This document shows, one piece after another, positions 39,933 to 52,345 of a stretch of DNA of 64,000 nt. The DNA is from Atrichornis clamosus (lineage: Eukaryota > Chordata > Aves > Passeriformes > Menuridae). The notes beneath the pieces are model-generated. The model made no database searches and was not told the origin of the DNA. It saw only the letters and a program-made list of their open reading frames with translations. Position 1 is the first letter of the stretch. Every line of letters starts with the position of its first letter. Where the stretch lies: NCBI GenBank assembly GCA_013400975.1, contig WBMZ01012062.1, positions 1 to 64,000 of the forward strand, written 5' to 3'. Both the position numbers and the translations under genes were made by a program.

Positions 39933-42900
39933 TCTGTTGCAATAGTTTGAAGACTTAGTCATTTGGACTTATTCATTTGTTAATTTATTTTATTTGTGTT
40001 ATAAATGCAGTTGTTATATGAGTCACCTCTAAATAGCTTAAATAGATGCAGTTATTATCTCAGTAATATGGTGAATTATGTCTATATTTTCTTGCTCACT
40101 CATAATAAAATACATTAAAAGATGGACAGACTGTCTTCATCCCATCAAACTGAAGCAAGAATCATGTGCTCTGTGAGCACAGGCAATCTTAAATAAGGAA
40201 TCTACAGCTCAAGTAAGGGTTCTTATAGTCGGGTAAGGAATCTGCGAGTCACATAGTTCTCTTTGCACATTAATCCCCACAAGAGATACTGTAAGAAAAT
40301 CACCTAATGCTGAGGTCATGACTACAAGGACAACAGACCAGTGAAATGCTTCTTTTTTCAGACCCTGCTCATATTCACTTCAATTTTGCTAATGTTCTTG
40401 CTGTTAAAATTACCCTGTCAAGTAATTTGAAATGGTGAAAAACCCAGCTGACCCGAATTGTTAGTCCTGCCTGTACAATCAGTCAGATTTGTTTTCTGCA
40501 TACTTGTGGGTGCGCAGATCTAGTGTCATCACCCCCTTCTGCTCCACCATGGCACTGAAAAGCTGTACTGTCATTGTACACCCACAGAAAAAGTGGCAGA
40601 CAGATAAACATATGCCCTGCTCTCTGTTATTGCTTATGTAAAGTGGATCTGATGGCAAAATGGGAAAAAGCTATTTGCTACACTGTCTAATCAGGAAACT
40701 GCTCTTTTAATGATTGTATTGTTCAGCTCAGAGTGCTTCTATTGAAATGAATTTGTTATCCCCAGTAACACCGTCACTCATCATGCAAATCAAATGGTGT
40801 TTTCCTTAACTTCTTCCAGTTACAAAATACCAGTGCTTGTCAAATGCAAAGATAAATTACCTTGCCTTGTCTCTGGTCTTATTTATAGAACAAGGGAGTG
40901 AGTTATTGTAGCCCAGCTCTATGCTGCATACCCCTGTCATATCTCTGTGTTGTATGTTAAAATACATCTTTAGGTGAAAATAAAGCAAAATGCCAATTTG
41001 CTTCAAGATTTTGAGGAAGGAGATTTGAACTGAATATCTCATATAAAGAAAAGTTTTGTGCACCTGGAAAAAAAAGGAATCTCTAATGGGAAGACTCCCA
41101 GCCTGAGTTTGGTAGGTGTTTACATAAATAGGCTAAATCACTCTGAACCTGTGTCTATCCACTCACTATAACCAAGATTCAAACAACTTGATTGCTGAAC
41201 AACATTTACTTTTGATGCAGCAGAGATTAAAAGGGGTAAACATTTCAACAATTTTGTTTCTCTCATGGTCCCTTTGAATAGAGGTGCAATGCAGACAACT
41301 AGACAAATATTCTCATGGGTGCTACCCTATTCCTCCACAGATGCCTGAGACATGCAAATAGTCAAGTGAAAGGACAGAACTGCAGCAGCCAGAACACCAA
41401 GATTTTGTTTTTAGGACATACTCTCAATTGCCATGTTTAAAAAAAAAAATCAAATTCCATGAAGTCCTTGAGTGTATTTTTTATTTAATTTAGTGAATTT
41501 CAGGACAGTTTCCATGGTAGTTTTCATACAGCAAATATGAGCTCCTCAATATATAATGGATTTCCGCACTTTCCTGTAGAGTATTAAGAATCTTCCATTC
41601 TGAATAAGGCAAAAATAATTTAAATTGATATCTTTCCAGCAAGATAAAAAATATGTATCATCTTTCTAGTTTGAAACATTCTTGGAATAGTCACAACTCT
41701 CTTTAAATATTTAACAAGCTCTTGAAACATATAATGTGATGCTTTAAATTAATATTTGTCTTTAAATCCCTTTCCTATGAAAGGGGGGACCTACTAGAAA
41801 TTCAGAAAACACTGAAAGATCACACAGCAAAGCACTACTCCATCAAAGAATTCATTTATGGCCAAACAGAGAAATTATCATAGGAACTGCAGCCTCCAGT
41901 TTCAAAGCCAACATAGAATAAGATGGGCAAAAATAGTAAAATATGTGGGAAAACAGTTCTGAGATGCTTAAAAACAAGGTGGGTGAAAACAAATCAGTCT
42001 ATGTGCACCATGCAGCTACGGAAATGTGAGATAAGACTGCTGGGTGATGAAGAGCTTTCAGGTCATTGAACAACTGCTTGCGCTTAAAGTCCTACCATGG
42101 GAAATGACCTGGCAAGAGTTACAACAGACATTTTTAATTACATACTTTGGTTGCCTGTTTAGGTGTTCAGAATGGATAAAACCAGCTGGTGAAATGTTTG
42201 TTTTGACCTGGTCCCATGATAATGTTTTAGATGTAGGTTCATTTTGAGGAGATTTGGCAAAGGCATTTCCTTTCCTGTCGTGAACTGACAGAGCCCTTAC
42301 ATGCCATTGGTTCCCTCTGACTCAAGTGGAAAAATGCCACTGAGTGACTAAACACCTCCACCACGCACAGGTCCCCATACGTACTGCTACATCCCACTTC
42401 CAGCTACTGCCCTTGCCCAATAATATTCCCTGGTGGAGAGAGGCAGCCTTCAAGTTGCTGCACACACAGATGGATGGCAAAACTAGAAACTACAGAGATG
42501 GTTTTCTCATTGCCAGCCAAATGTTGCACATGAATAAAACACTTTGAAACACACTAAACCACTTCCTGGAGAGATACTGAGATCAGACAATGGTTTGAAA
42601 AGCCCCTTGCATGGAGTAGAAATACAATGGATGACAGAGACTGGGATCACAGTTCGTTATATCCAGACTGAATGTCTGATATGTCTGCCTTTAATGAACT
42701 CTCTTTCTCAGTCCACTATCCAGTCCTTGAGACACTGAAATTTTTGGGTGAAAATTTTGTTGGAGTTGACAGGTTTCAAAGAAAAATGTCTGCTTTTTGA
42801 AAAATTGTAGGGATTAGGACTTCAGGGACAAGTAAAAGTAGAGTCTGTATGTAGTCCTGATGCCATGAAAGGCTCCAGTTACATGACTGATAAGTAATGG

Positions 42901-44203
42901 AATTAATGCAGCTCTGAAATTCAGAAGTACCTTGAAAGATAAAGAAAGGAAAAGATAGAGATAGAAGCACAGAAGATAATTTTGGTATCTGCAAGAATGA
43001 ACACCAGAAAATTAAAGTCAGAAACAACAGCTGGCTTGAAACTTAAATTTGAGAAGTTGGCACTGCTTTATTCTGCTCCTTCTACATTAAGTGTCAGGAT
43101 TATGTAGCTATCCATTCAAAGGAGATGATGTTTTGTAATAATTATGTCTGCAGCTGCCCCGGGCGTGTTATCAGAAGAGTTAACAAAAACAGCCATCAGA
43201 GCTTAACCTCTTCCAGATATCACCCACTAGAGCTTTCAAATCTTATGTCTTTGTCACTTGTTTTGGGCCTGCCGTGACATTAAGTCTGTATTTGAAGTAG
43301 CTGAAAGCAAAATATCCCTGCATCTTTAAAGTGGTGGTTTTCTTCTCTCTGAAATTGAATCTGGAGCCAAAGGCTTTAGGGAAACAGCCCCTTTGGCTAT
43401 TGAACAGCCATGCTGCATAAGACCAGGAGTGGCTGATATCCATCTCAACTTCTCTCAGAGGAATAACATGGGGGAATTCTTTCTATTGCTGAAGACCATA
43501 TAATTGTAGGAATTTCTCCTAAATTATATCGAGACCTTTCAAAAGCAAGCTGTACTGAACCAAACATTTAGAAAGGGAGAGAAGGCAGATAGGGAGTGAC
43601 AATCATATACATCTAAGTCACAGAACTTATCATGACCTAGATCAACCATTTTGTACATTACATTATACTCCAAGTCTACTCAGAGTGCTGTTCCTGACAG
43701 TGTAAAATACAGTGTTTTTAAAATACTGCACACCTTCCAGATTTGTGGCACCTGCCAATGCCACTGAGTATTCATCAGGAGTACGTTCAGTAAATGGGAA
43801 ACCACCTGGTCACCAAGTTCTTATCTGACTCCTTCTCTCATGTTTTATTGTTTGATTGCTTGTTTTCCTGTGTTTGATAACATAAAGTGGAATCCAAAGG
43901 AAGTGTGGGAGAGAACAAGGCAAATCTGGATCACACCAAAGTGGTGTACAAATACTGGAGTACTGCAGGATATGGATAAGTATTTAGGAAGGAGAAAGTA
44001 ATCCCTCCACTGCTTTTTTTGAGCTTTAGCAAATCTGACAGTAACAGCTGTGAGGCTTCCTTGAATGGTAGTGATTCTTTAAGGACATGAATATTTTTTG
44101 TAAAACTTGGAGGTCATTCCAAGGCTTTTCTTCAGATGTTATGGACCTGATTAAACCATATTTATTCCTATGATGACTTTGTTGCTCATATTAACCCTTC
44201 TGT

Positions 44204-44227
44204 AAAAAAAAAAAAAGAAAAAGAAAT
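44204..44227. repeat. A-rich tract
   Basis: Thirteen A residues followed by GAAAAAGAAA. On the minus strand it makes the F-rich stretch of a spurious 63-codon frame. Confidence 0.8.
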
Positions 44228-47200
44228 AGATAATCTCTGTGACTAAACCATATCCCAGAATAGTGTTTGTAAGAGTAATGAGATCACCCTTTTCCTGACT
44301 CATCTCAGATAAATGGGCTGGAGAGAAGAGTCTGTGCTGCACTCCAACCAGTCAAGCGTCATCTGCAGTGATTCAGACTTCAGATAATTAGCTTGGTGTA
44401 ATTATTTCAGGAATCCCCACATTGGGACTATTAAAGATGACAAGTTAACTACATGAGCCTGACAGGCAGGATCACCAGAAGCTGCAATCCTCCAACAGCA
44501 CACGGAACTCTGTTTTAAGAAAGCTCAACTTCAGAGCACTCAGCACCAGGCTGGGGTGGAAGCACTCCCACTGGCTCTCTCCATTATCCTGCTCTGGAAT
44601 AACTCATTTTCAAGCACTTGCATGTGACTATATGGAAAGGAAAATTTTAAAACTTTTTCCCTGTGCCAACACTCTACATCTTGTAGCAGGGTTCAAGCCA
44701 TGGGGAGCTCAGAGCTCAGTCTCAGGGAACACAATCTTTAATAAGCCTTCATAATAACATTTTCTGAGCCTCTCCAATGTAATTTGTACATGCTTAGGAG
44801 GAAGGGACTCAGGACGGAGAGAAAATCTATATTTTCTCCATTGTCAGACTACTCACACCTCATGACACTAATATCAACAGTTTCATGAGGACACTACACA
44901 CCTCCAAAGGGTCACTATCTTTTGAAATGGTGTGAGACTAAGAGTCAGCTTTGAAAATAATTTTAACTTTAAAATCTTACATGTTCTGCCTTCTGAATGT
45001 GAGGGAAAACATTTTTCACCTTTCTTTGTCTGAGTTTATTCATAGACCAAAAAGCAGAGATAATTCTTATATCCTTCCAAAACCCAGAAAAATTTCCAAA
45101 GGCATCTAAGCTGCAAAGAAAATAAGCCCATTGAGGGTTAAGCTCTTAGGCTATAAAGAAATTCTAAAAAATTATCAGATAGAATTAAGCTGATGTTTTT
45201 CAAGCATATCAGTATTTTCTGAATGGAAAAGCTATTCAGTGCCAAATGAAAATTTACTTTTTTTTTCCTTTGTGATTGATGTTTTCTGTTTGCTAGACTG
45301 TCATATAAACAGACCATCTGTGATTCTGAGGACAGCTAAGTGTTCCTGTATGCTGTCCTATGAGCGGAAATCTTATAACCCGCAATCCAGATGAGCCTTG
45401 GGGAGAGAGGAAATTGTAGCCTCTGTAGCCTTCAGGTTGGCAAAGCTTTTTGTGTTTACATAAAGAAAGATGCTAGAGGTATAGGAGAAATATAAAATAA
45501 AAGGTTCTGTGTAAGATTAGAAAGATAAAATCTGATTTCCCTCAAGTGATCAGAGAAAGCAGTCAAAGGATCTTTGCCCTGCACAAAGACAGAAAGCTGA
45601 TAAACAGAAACATCTGTAATATGTATTTAAAGAGAAGAAGTTAAGGGTGCCTCAGATAAAATACTAAGCAATATTTCTTGTACGTTCAGAGTCAAATGGA
45701 AGGCACAATTTTCAAGCAAGAGGTGTGTTCATCTCATGCAAGATTAGAAGGTTAGTTTCTACAAAAATTTTCCATATTTATTGAGTATAAAATACTTCCA
45801 TTTTTATGACGTAGCTGTAGTTCTCTGACACGGGACAGATGTGAGGAACACTTGGTGACACAAATGAGCATTTTTCCTGAATTCATGTATGGCTCAGGTC
45901 ACTCACGTGGCAGGTGCAGAGCTCTTTGCAGACAAGAGTTCCTTCAACACACTTCTTGGCCATAACACCAATATCTGCTCACTGACACACGAAGAAGATT
46001 AAGAGGGAACCTTTGGAAGGGCAGGCAAGGGCATGGAGAAACACCTTTCTGGCTGTTGAGGGTGAGGGGGTAATAATAAATGTCTTAGCACTACTCCAAG
46101 GAAAAAGACACTGAGTTTCTGTAAGGTTGGCTCAGCAAGGTGGCAAAAGAATAGCTGAGGTGCCCACCTAAAATCCTACAACTATGTTTTACGGGAACAT
46201 CTGATGATCTGCCTCAGTCTTCACTGACAAACACTAGCAGTCCATCCAGACACCCTGGATTCATTATCTTGTCAAGGACTCCTTTGGCCCTCCAGGGTAC
46301 TAGAGCTTTCTGGTGTGCCTAAATAAGATAACAAACATTCTAACCTAGATCATAGCCTGTAAAGGAATGGTGGTACAGGGTTCAGACTGTGAACAGAGGC
46401 CTGAAGCCCAAATATTGATACAGATCTGCTATTGAAATCTTCTAGTGACTTTAGGAAAAGCTTCAGAAAGAAAGTGATATTTTATCAACAGGAGACAGTG
46501 CTACTTAATTCTTTTTACAAGACTGACTTTTATCCTAGACATTTCTCCTGAACCTTCCACAGAATTGTTGGAGACAAAAAAAAATTACTATAAATATTCA
46601 TCAGTCTGTTATCAGTCTAATATGCTTAAAATCTTCATGGAGTTCTTAGAGGAGGACAGCTACTGTGCTGAAGTGTTTTTAAGAAAGAAAATGTTGAAAT
46701 TCAGGAAGATGAATAATGCCATGACATTTCTGTGGCTAAATAACTGATCTGGAGGGGGTATGCTTTTATTTTTCTACTCAGAAATTTAAAGTCAGCTATT
46801 TCTAAGTGAAGTTTTCACTAGAGACTTTTTCCTATAGTGTATGAAAAAATAAAGTCAATTATGTGTTTGAACACTTTGTAATCTATAGGTGGAAGAAAAT
46901 GTTGGAAGAAACCATTTTCATTAGCTGTTATAAATTATTCTTTCTCCTCCCAATGGACTACTTCTCCTTTAGCCAAATGTTTTTAGGCCAAATGTTCTTA
47001 CTATGACTCAAGATTAGAAGGAAGAGATGAAGAAACTTCAGGAGGCAATTATCTAAAATGGAAATAAGAATAAGAAAGAAAAGACATGATATGACTTGTA
47101 ATTCTTAGGAAACTGTTCTTCAGGAGAGGTAGATAAGTCTGCAAACAAGAACAGAGTGAGATTCAGTTTTCTGCTGCTTATGCTTTTCCCTGCTCCTGTC

Positions 47201-47744
47201 TTGTGCCCTATTTCTTCTAGTCATTATTTTATGTTCTGTTTTTTATCATTTTATCAGTGTAGTTATCAACATTTCCAATCCTTTGGATAGCTGAGATGTT
47301 GAGAGAAGGCTGAACTGAGCTTGAACCTTGGGTAACTTTTTCAGAGACAAGAGGTTCCAAAGCTGTGTGGGGTAGTGGTAATGAAGTGATTGCATCAGCC
47401 AATGCCCTTCAATGTGCCCTCTTAGAAGTCTGTGTGCATCCTGACCCTTAGATGCTTATTCATGGAGGGAAAAATATTATCATCCTGGCCAGAAGTTCGG
47501 GTTTCACTTTTATATTTGCTTTTTTTTTTTAAATGAAATAGCCACTATACCAAATTTATCTTCAGCATAAATCAGGGTACTTTTCATCACCTTATATGAA
47601 ATGAAAACTTTGGACCATACATGTAAAAAAAATTACATTTGATTTATACTTACTATGTAGTGGGTTTCTAAAAAGTGTAAGGAAAAAGATCTGTGGAAAT
47701 GAGTTGTATCACTCTAACCATGCAAATGTGTTTTGACCCTGGGG

Positions 47745-47766
47745 AAAAAACAAAACAAAACAAAAC
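47745..47766. repeat. (AAAAC)n short repeat
   Basis: Three to four AAAAC units following a run of six A. No attached retroposon body was recognised upstream. Confidence 0.75.
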
Positions 47767-48195
47767 CCAAAACTCTTTTAGAAGAAGCTTCATTATTCCT
47801 TTTATTCTCATTTGCTTTTTTATCTCACTAATGCTGCTCAGGTTACTGAAGCAAAGCAGAACTTTTGATTAACAAATCCAAATTATTACAAAAATAATAA
47901 AACCCCTAAATCTTTAAAACAGCCCTTAGGCACAAAGTTTATCATGCTTTATTAAAAATATATATGATAAAGTGACAGAGACAGTAGTGCCTGATTGGTC
48001 ATGACATGAAGCTCCCAGCTGCATAAAATATTTTGGTAGGCTGACTGGCTTCTTCTGATTAGATCTGACAGATTATTAGAATAGTAGTATTTGATGGACC
48101 ATGAGAATAAGAACTGACATACAATTTCACAGTAAAGGACATCACTATCTACTGATGCTTTATTTTATTAGTAATTTTTTCACTTTTCTATGCAT

Positions 48196-48287
48196 CTTCT
48201 TTTTTTCTTCTTCCTTTTCTGTTTTGGTGGGAGGGGTTTTTTTTTTAGGGCGTTTCGGTTTTTTGGTTTTTTTTGTTTGGTTGGTTT
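48196..48287. repeat. T/G-rich low-complexity tract
   Basis: About 90 bp almost free of A, made of T runs broken by C (left half) and G runs (right half, including GGTGGGAGGGG and TTTGGTTGG). The overlapping frames (plus-strand F/V/G-rich 48101-48313 and minus-strand K/P-rich 48180-48401) are artefacts of this composition. Confidence 0.75.
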
Positions 48288-51200
48288 CCCAGTACTCCCT
48301 CTTAGCAAAGTGAGAGCTGACAAGGTAATATCCTGGTCATGAGTATCACTATGAGATGCAAAGAGGCACTGAACAATATCACTCCATTTTCTGTGCTTCA
48401 CCTATCAGGTTCATTTTATATCTACTGCAAAGAACAAAGTTACCTGAAAGACAAAAGGAAACTAATAGGAATAACAGCAGAGACTTATTTTGTTGTGTGT
48501 AAGAACACTGGGAGATATGACAGGCATTAAATTTTCATTTCCATTCACTGATAAAACAAGGAAATAGGTGCATCGAGTCTTTGGAACGAACCACACATTT
48601 TTAAAGATGTGAGAAAACGTTGAGTAAAGAGGTAAGAGTGTATCCTTTATGCTCTAACCAGTCTTTCTCCACATATCCGACATACAGTACAACTGCCTTG
48701 GCAATTAAGGGAATGATAGCTGTGTGGAATGAGGATAGTGACACAGGACATTTAAGAAGCCTACTGTGTCTGTGCACCTTCCACTTTGCTTAACTTACAT
48801 CCCCTGCAGTCTGATTACTGATTTTTCTTCCCAGCACTTACGCTCACAGTGTCCAATTCCAAGTTTGTTCCAACTGACACTCCTTCCTATAGGGTGGGCT
48901 GACACTGACCATTACTGTAAAAGTTACTTCACAATTCCTATTATTATTCCTATTTCCTTCTTTAACCAGAACTTATTTGCTAAAGGGAAACAAAATGCAC
49001 TTTTGTATAGCAATAGGTTAAACATCTTGTAGGAAGGAATTGGATGTTACGAGGCAGTGATTACAATATAAAACATAGGGACAAATGGATTCAGGTTACG
49101 ACAAACTGCATTACTCTTTGAGCAGAGAATTTCCCACTTCAATGAAACTCTTTTGATGAGCTTTTCTATGTGTAGGAGGATACAACGTGCAGGATGGGCA
49201 TAGTTAAATTTTTAGCTTATTTTATAGCTGCAATAAATGAAGTGTTAAATATTTGAAGATAAATGCTTCCTGTCTTTTTAAAATAGTATATAGCACTTGA
49301 ATTTGGCTTTGCAGTTCCCCAGGTGAAACCATGACTGCAAAAATAGGAGAAGCATAAAGGAAATGCATGAGTGGCATAAAGATTCTGTGATCTGAGATAT
49401 TCACACATAGAAGTTCCACTTATCAATAATAAGGCAGCTTGAATGTGAGGCAAAAGATGGATTAGATGACCTCCCTAACCAATTTTTTATTATTTTAAAA
49501 CCTCACACTATCAAAATCTATATTGTTCGCCACAGGACCGTACATTTTATATCCAGATATTTCATCTGTAGGGTTCCTATATCTCATTGTTGTGATGAAG
49601 GTCTTTTTCTCCCATGTTTACCATACCTGGGCTCTAAAAAAAGAGCTTCAGCTGAGAAGAGCTCCTGAGGAAAAATGAAGTATAACACAGTAGAACACTG
49701 AGAAAACCTCTCACTGTATTTCATTTCACTTTCAATTTTGGGTGGTTTTCACCTATGTTAAAATGCAAGGTCATCCGGCTTAAACTAGCCCTGAGTATGT
49801 TTTAGGAAACCAAAGCACCAATATCACAACTAATGGTTCATGGTTACATGTAAACTAGCTCTCCATTCAAGTTGAAAGTTTTCATGGGACAGAAGCATTT
49901 GCCATCAGAAGATAGACATAAATGGGGTCTTTGCAAATGTTACTTCCTTTGTGGTTTCACACCTATTGTCTCACATGAGCAATTATGTTGTTTAGTGTCT
50001 AATTAGACAATCCACTCACATTTAACATTAGGTCTTTTAACATTAGAGTTGCAACACCTTGAGTTATTGAGTCTCCTTCAAAGAAAGATTGTGGAATCAA
50101 GAGCTGTCACGGCCCAGATCAATGTGAATTTATCCATATAGCCTAAGGAGGCAACAGCTCAACATCTAATTTGTGTATCAGTCTTTTCCATGACTAGGTG
50201 TATTTCAAAGACAAACCATCACACACAGTTAGTGCCTTGATCTGTCCCTGTCTAAAGAAGTCTGCAATACCCCTTTAGTATTTCTACCAGCCCTACAAGA
50301 CAGGCCAGTTCCTTCCAGGACAGCTCTGTTTGCCTCAGATTGCTGTGGCAGTCGTGATACGTTTGCCTTTGCTACATCCCGTCCTAACTGGGAAGGATCA
50401 GCAAAGGAGAATCTCTTTCATCACTGAAAATTAGTGGTACGTGAAAAAGATAAAACGGAGGTAAAAGACAAAATTACAAGCAGTAATGAACAAGGCACCT
50501 TGATGATTGAGAATATTATCCTAATTATATTTTTAGTCTGATTTCTGGGCATTGGCTTTGTAGGGACAAATTGGCAGAGTATTCATTTAGAGAAAAGCAG
50601 TCTGTGACAGATCTGGGGATTTGTGCTATGCAGTGCTCAGGGGTCTTGGCAGATCTTTGTTGAAGCCCTCAGCATGTGTGAAGGAGTGGTAGGGTGTGGA
50701 ACAAAAATGAGGGACTTTCCTATACCTCCATGAGGAGACGTGCTGCTGCATCCTCTCCCAGTGCCTGTCCTTCCAGCTTTGGCTGCTGCAGTGCAATGCC
50801 CATCTTCCTCCATCTGCATCAAAAGTGAGGTGAGTTGGGCACAGGAGAGAGTAGTTAGGTGATGTACATGTGTGGGAGTGTGCTGGGGGCATCAGCACAA
50901 CCTGCTGTGCATTTTTTTGGTGCCTTAGTTGGGCATGGCTGTTATCACCTAAGAGCTTAAATATTCTGCAAGGTCTCTGGGAAATTCAGAGATGATGGAC
51001 ATCCCTAAAAGTACTGCATGTACTCAGCAGCTCTGGGTTGTTATCCTTAAATAGTGAAAATAAAGAGAAAAAAATGAGAAGTCGTGAGCTCTGATTTTCA
51101 AGATATGGAAAGTCACTCTATGTTAATATTCCCATCAGCATAATAACATATTGGCTCGGTGATCCACCATGATGCTGCAGTGATTAGTTAATACCTGTGC

Positions 51201-51630
51201 AGCTCTTCAAATTTGCAAATCCTGATTCGATTCATCACTCTGTTACACCAGTTTTATGAGTTGGTGCTAAAAATCACTGCCAAATGCTATAAAAGTGATC
51301 GATATCACTATTAAACCCTCACTATTCTTCCTGCAATCACTCACATAGCATGAATATCCAGAAAAATTTTAGGATCCAAATAGTTAATAGAGTAGATAAA
51401 TTATTCAGAGATGCTGACAATGATGTTCTCCTGTTAATTAATAAGATATATCTAGGGACTTCCAATTGTCTCCCTGAGTAAGCTCCACTCTCAGCTCATG
51501 CTAAAAGCTTGTTATGGAATGATTGGTCTTTTGAAATGTTTCATAAAATATTACCGTTTTCATAGACCATATATATTTATCCTCTTGGAGAAAAAAAGAA
51601 AAGTCTTTTTATGCCTTTTTTTTTTCTTAG

Positions 51631-52345
51631 GCTGAGAAAAGAAAGAAAAGAAGGATGAGGCAATTCACATATTGTTCAATGTAAATCAGCTGTCACCGCT
51701 CTTTAGAACCCCAGCCTTCAAATCTTTGAGATGCTACTGGAGCTCAGATCTGGATGACTTATCCAGGTTCCAGCTGCTGCTTCACAAGTCCATGAGTGCA
51801 GGGTACAGAAGACCTCGTGGTTGTGGAAGATGCTCTCGGCCCAGAGCAGAGCACTTCTGTTCTGCTGCAGGTTTGGTCCCTACTTCCCTATTAAAATTCC
51901 TACTGTTAAAAAGGAGACCAAGGAGACCAAAAGCAGATCGGTGTGTCCATGTCACTAGCATTGGGAGGCACATCAGCAAGCGACATCTCCAGAGTTCCCA
52001 GGAAGGAGTGCACTCAGAGCCTGAAGCATTTATTTTCCTCAGCCTTAATGAAGCCCACGACAATAGGCAAAAGCCAATTCATTTTCTTAACAGACCTTGC
52101 CTTTGCCCTTTAATCTTCCAGTAAATCTGTCCAGGATGGTGCGCAGGGACGTAGATGGAGAAAATGTTCCTGCTGCTCGCAAAGAGCAGTTCTCTGGACA
52201 AAGAACTGTGTTTTGGCTCCGACTGCTGCGCTTTTAGCACAGAGTTAGAGGAGCCGTGGAGAAGAAGGAAAAGAGAGGTTTCTAATGCGAACCTACACAA
52301 TGAAAGCAAAGAAAAAACTCAAGAGGTGACTATGGAAAGACCTCA
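51631..52345 (+). other. CpG-enriched patch, possible unannotated exon or regulatory element
   Basis: I count about 13 CpGs between 51697 and 52290, against very few in the neighbouring kilobases. GC content is also higher, though probably below the usual CpG-island threshold. The plus strand carries a 150-codon frame (51672-52124) and, after two stops, a 64-codon frame in the same register (52155-52349). Neither resembles a protein I know. A long T/C tract ending in TTAG at 51630 gives a good acceptor just upstream, and GAG/GTGACT at 52325/52326 is an acceptable donor. The nature is unresolved: weak promoter, enhancer, non-coding exon or chance. Confidence 0.35.

Larger units (their letters stand above)
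39933..51630. other. Long unique non-coding stretch
   Basis: Nearly 12 kb with no gene, RNA or clear transposon. Open frames are at most 90 codons. Low-complexity sections are listed separately (44204-44227, 47745-47766, 48196-48287). A perfect 6-bp-arm inverted repeat lies at 51294-51309. Confidence 0.65.

Noticed and set aside
48220..48262. Possible G-quadruplex in the T/G-rich tract
   Set aside because: Only three runs of three or more G lie close enough; a fourth is missing.
48101..48401. Plus-strand hydrophobic frame that looks membrane-like and a minus-strand K/P-rich frame
   Set aside because: Both are produced by the T/G-rich tract at 48196-48287.
49457..49485. Possible CR1 terminal scrap ('gatggattagatgacctccc')
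   Set aside because: Only about 25 bases resemble the CR1 end and neither the upstream block nor the tail follows; too short to support.
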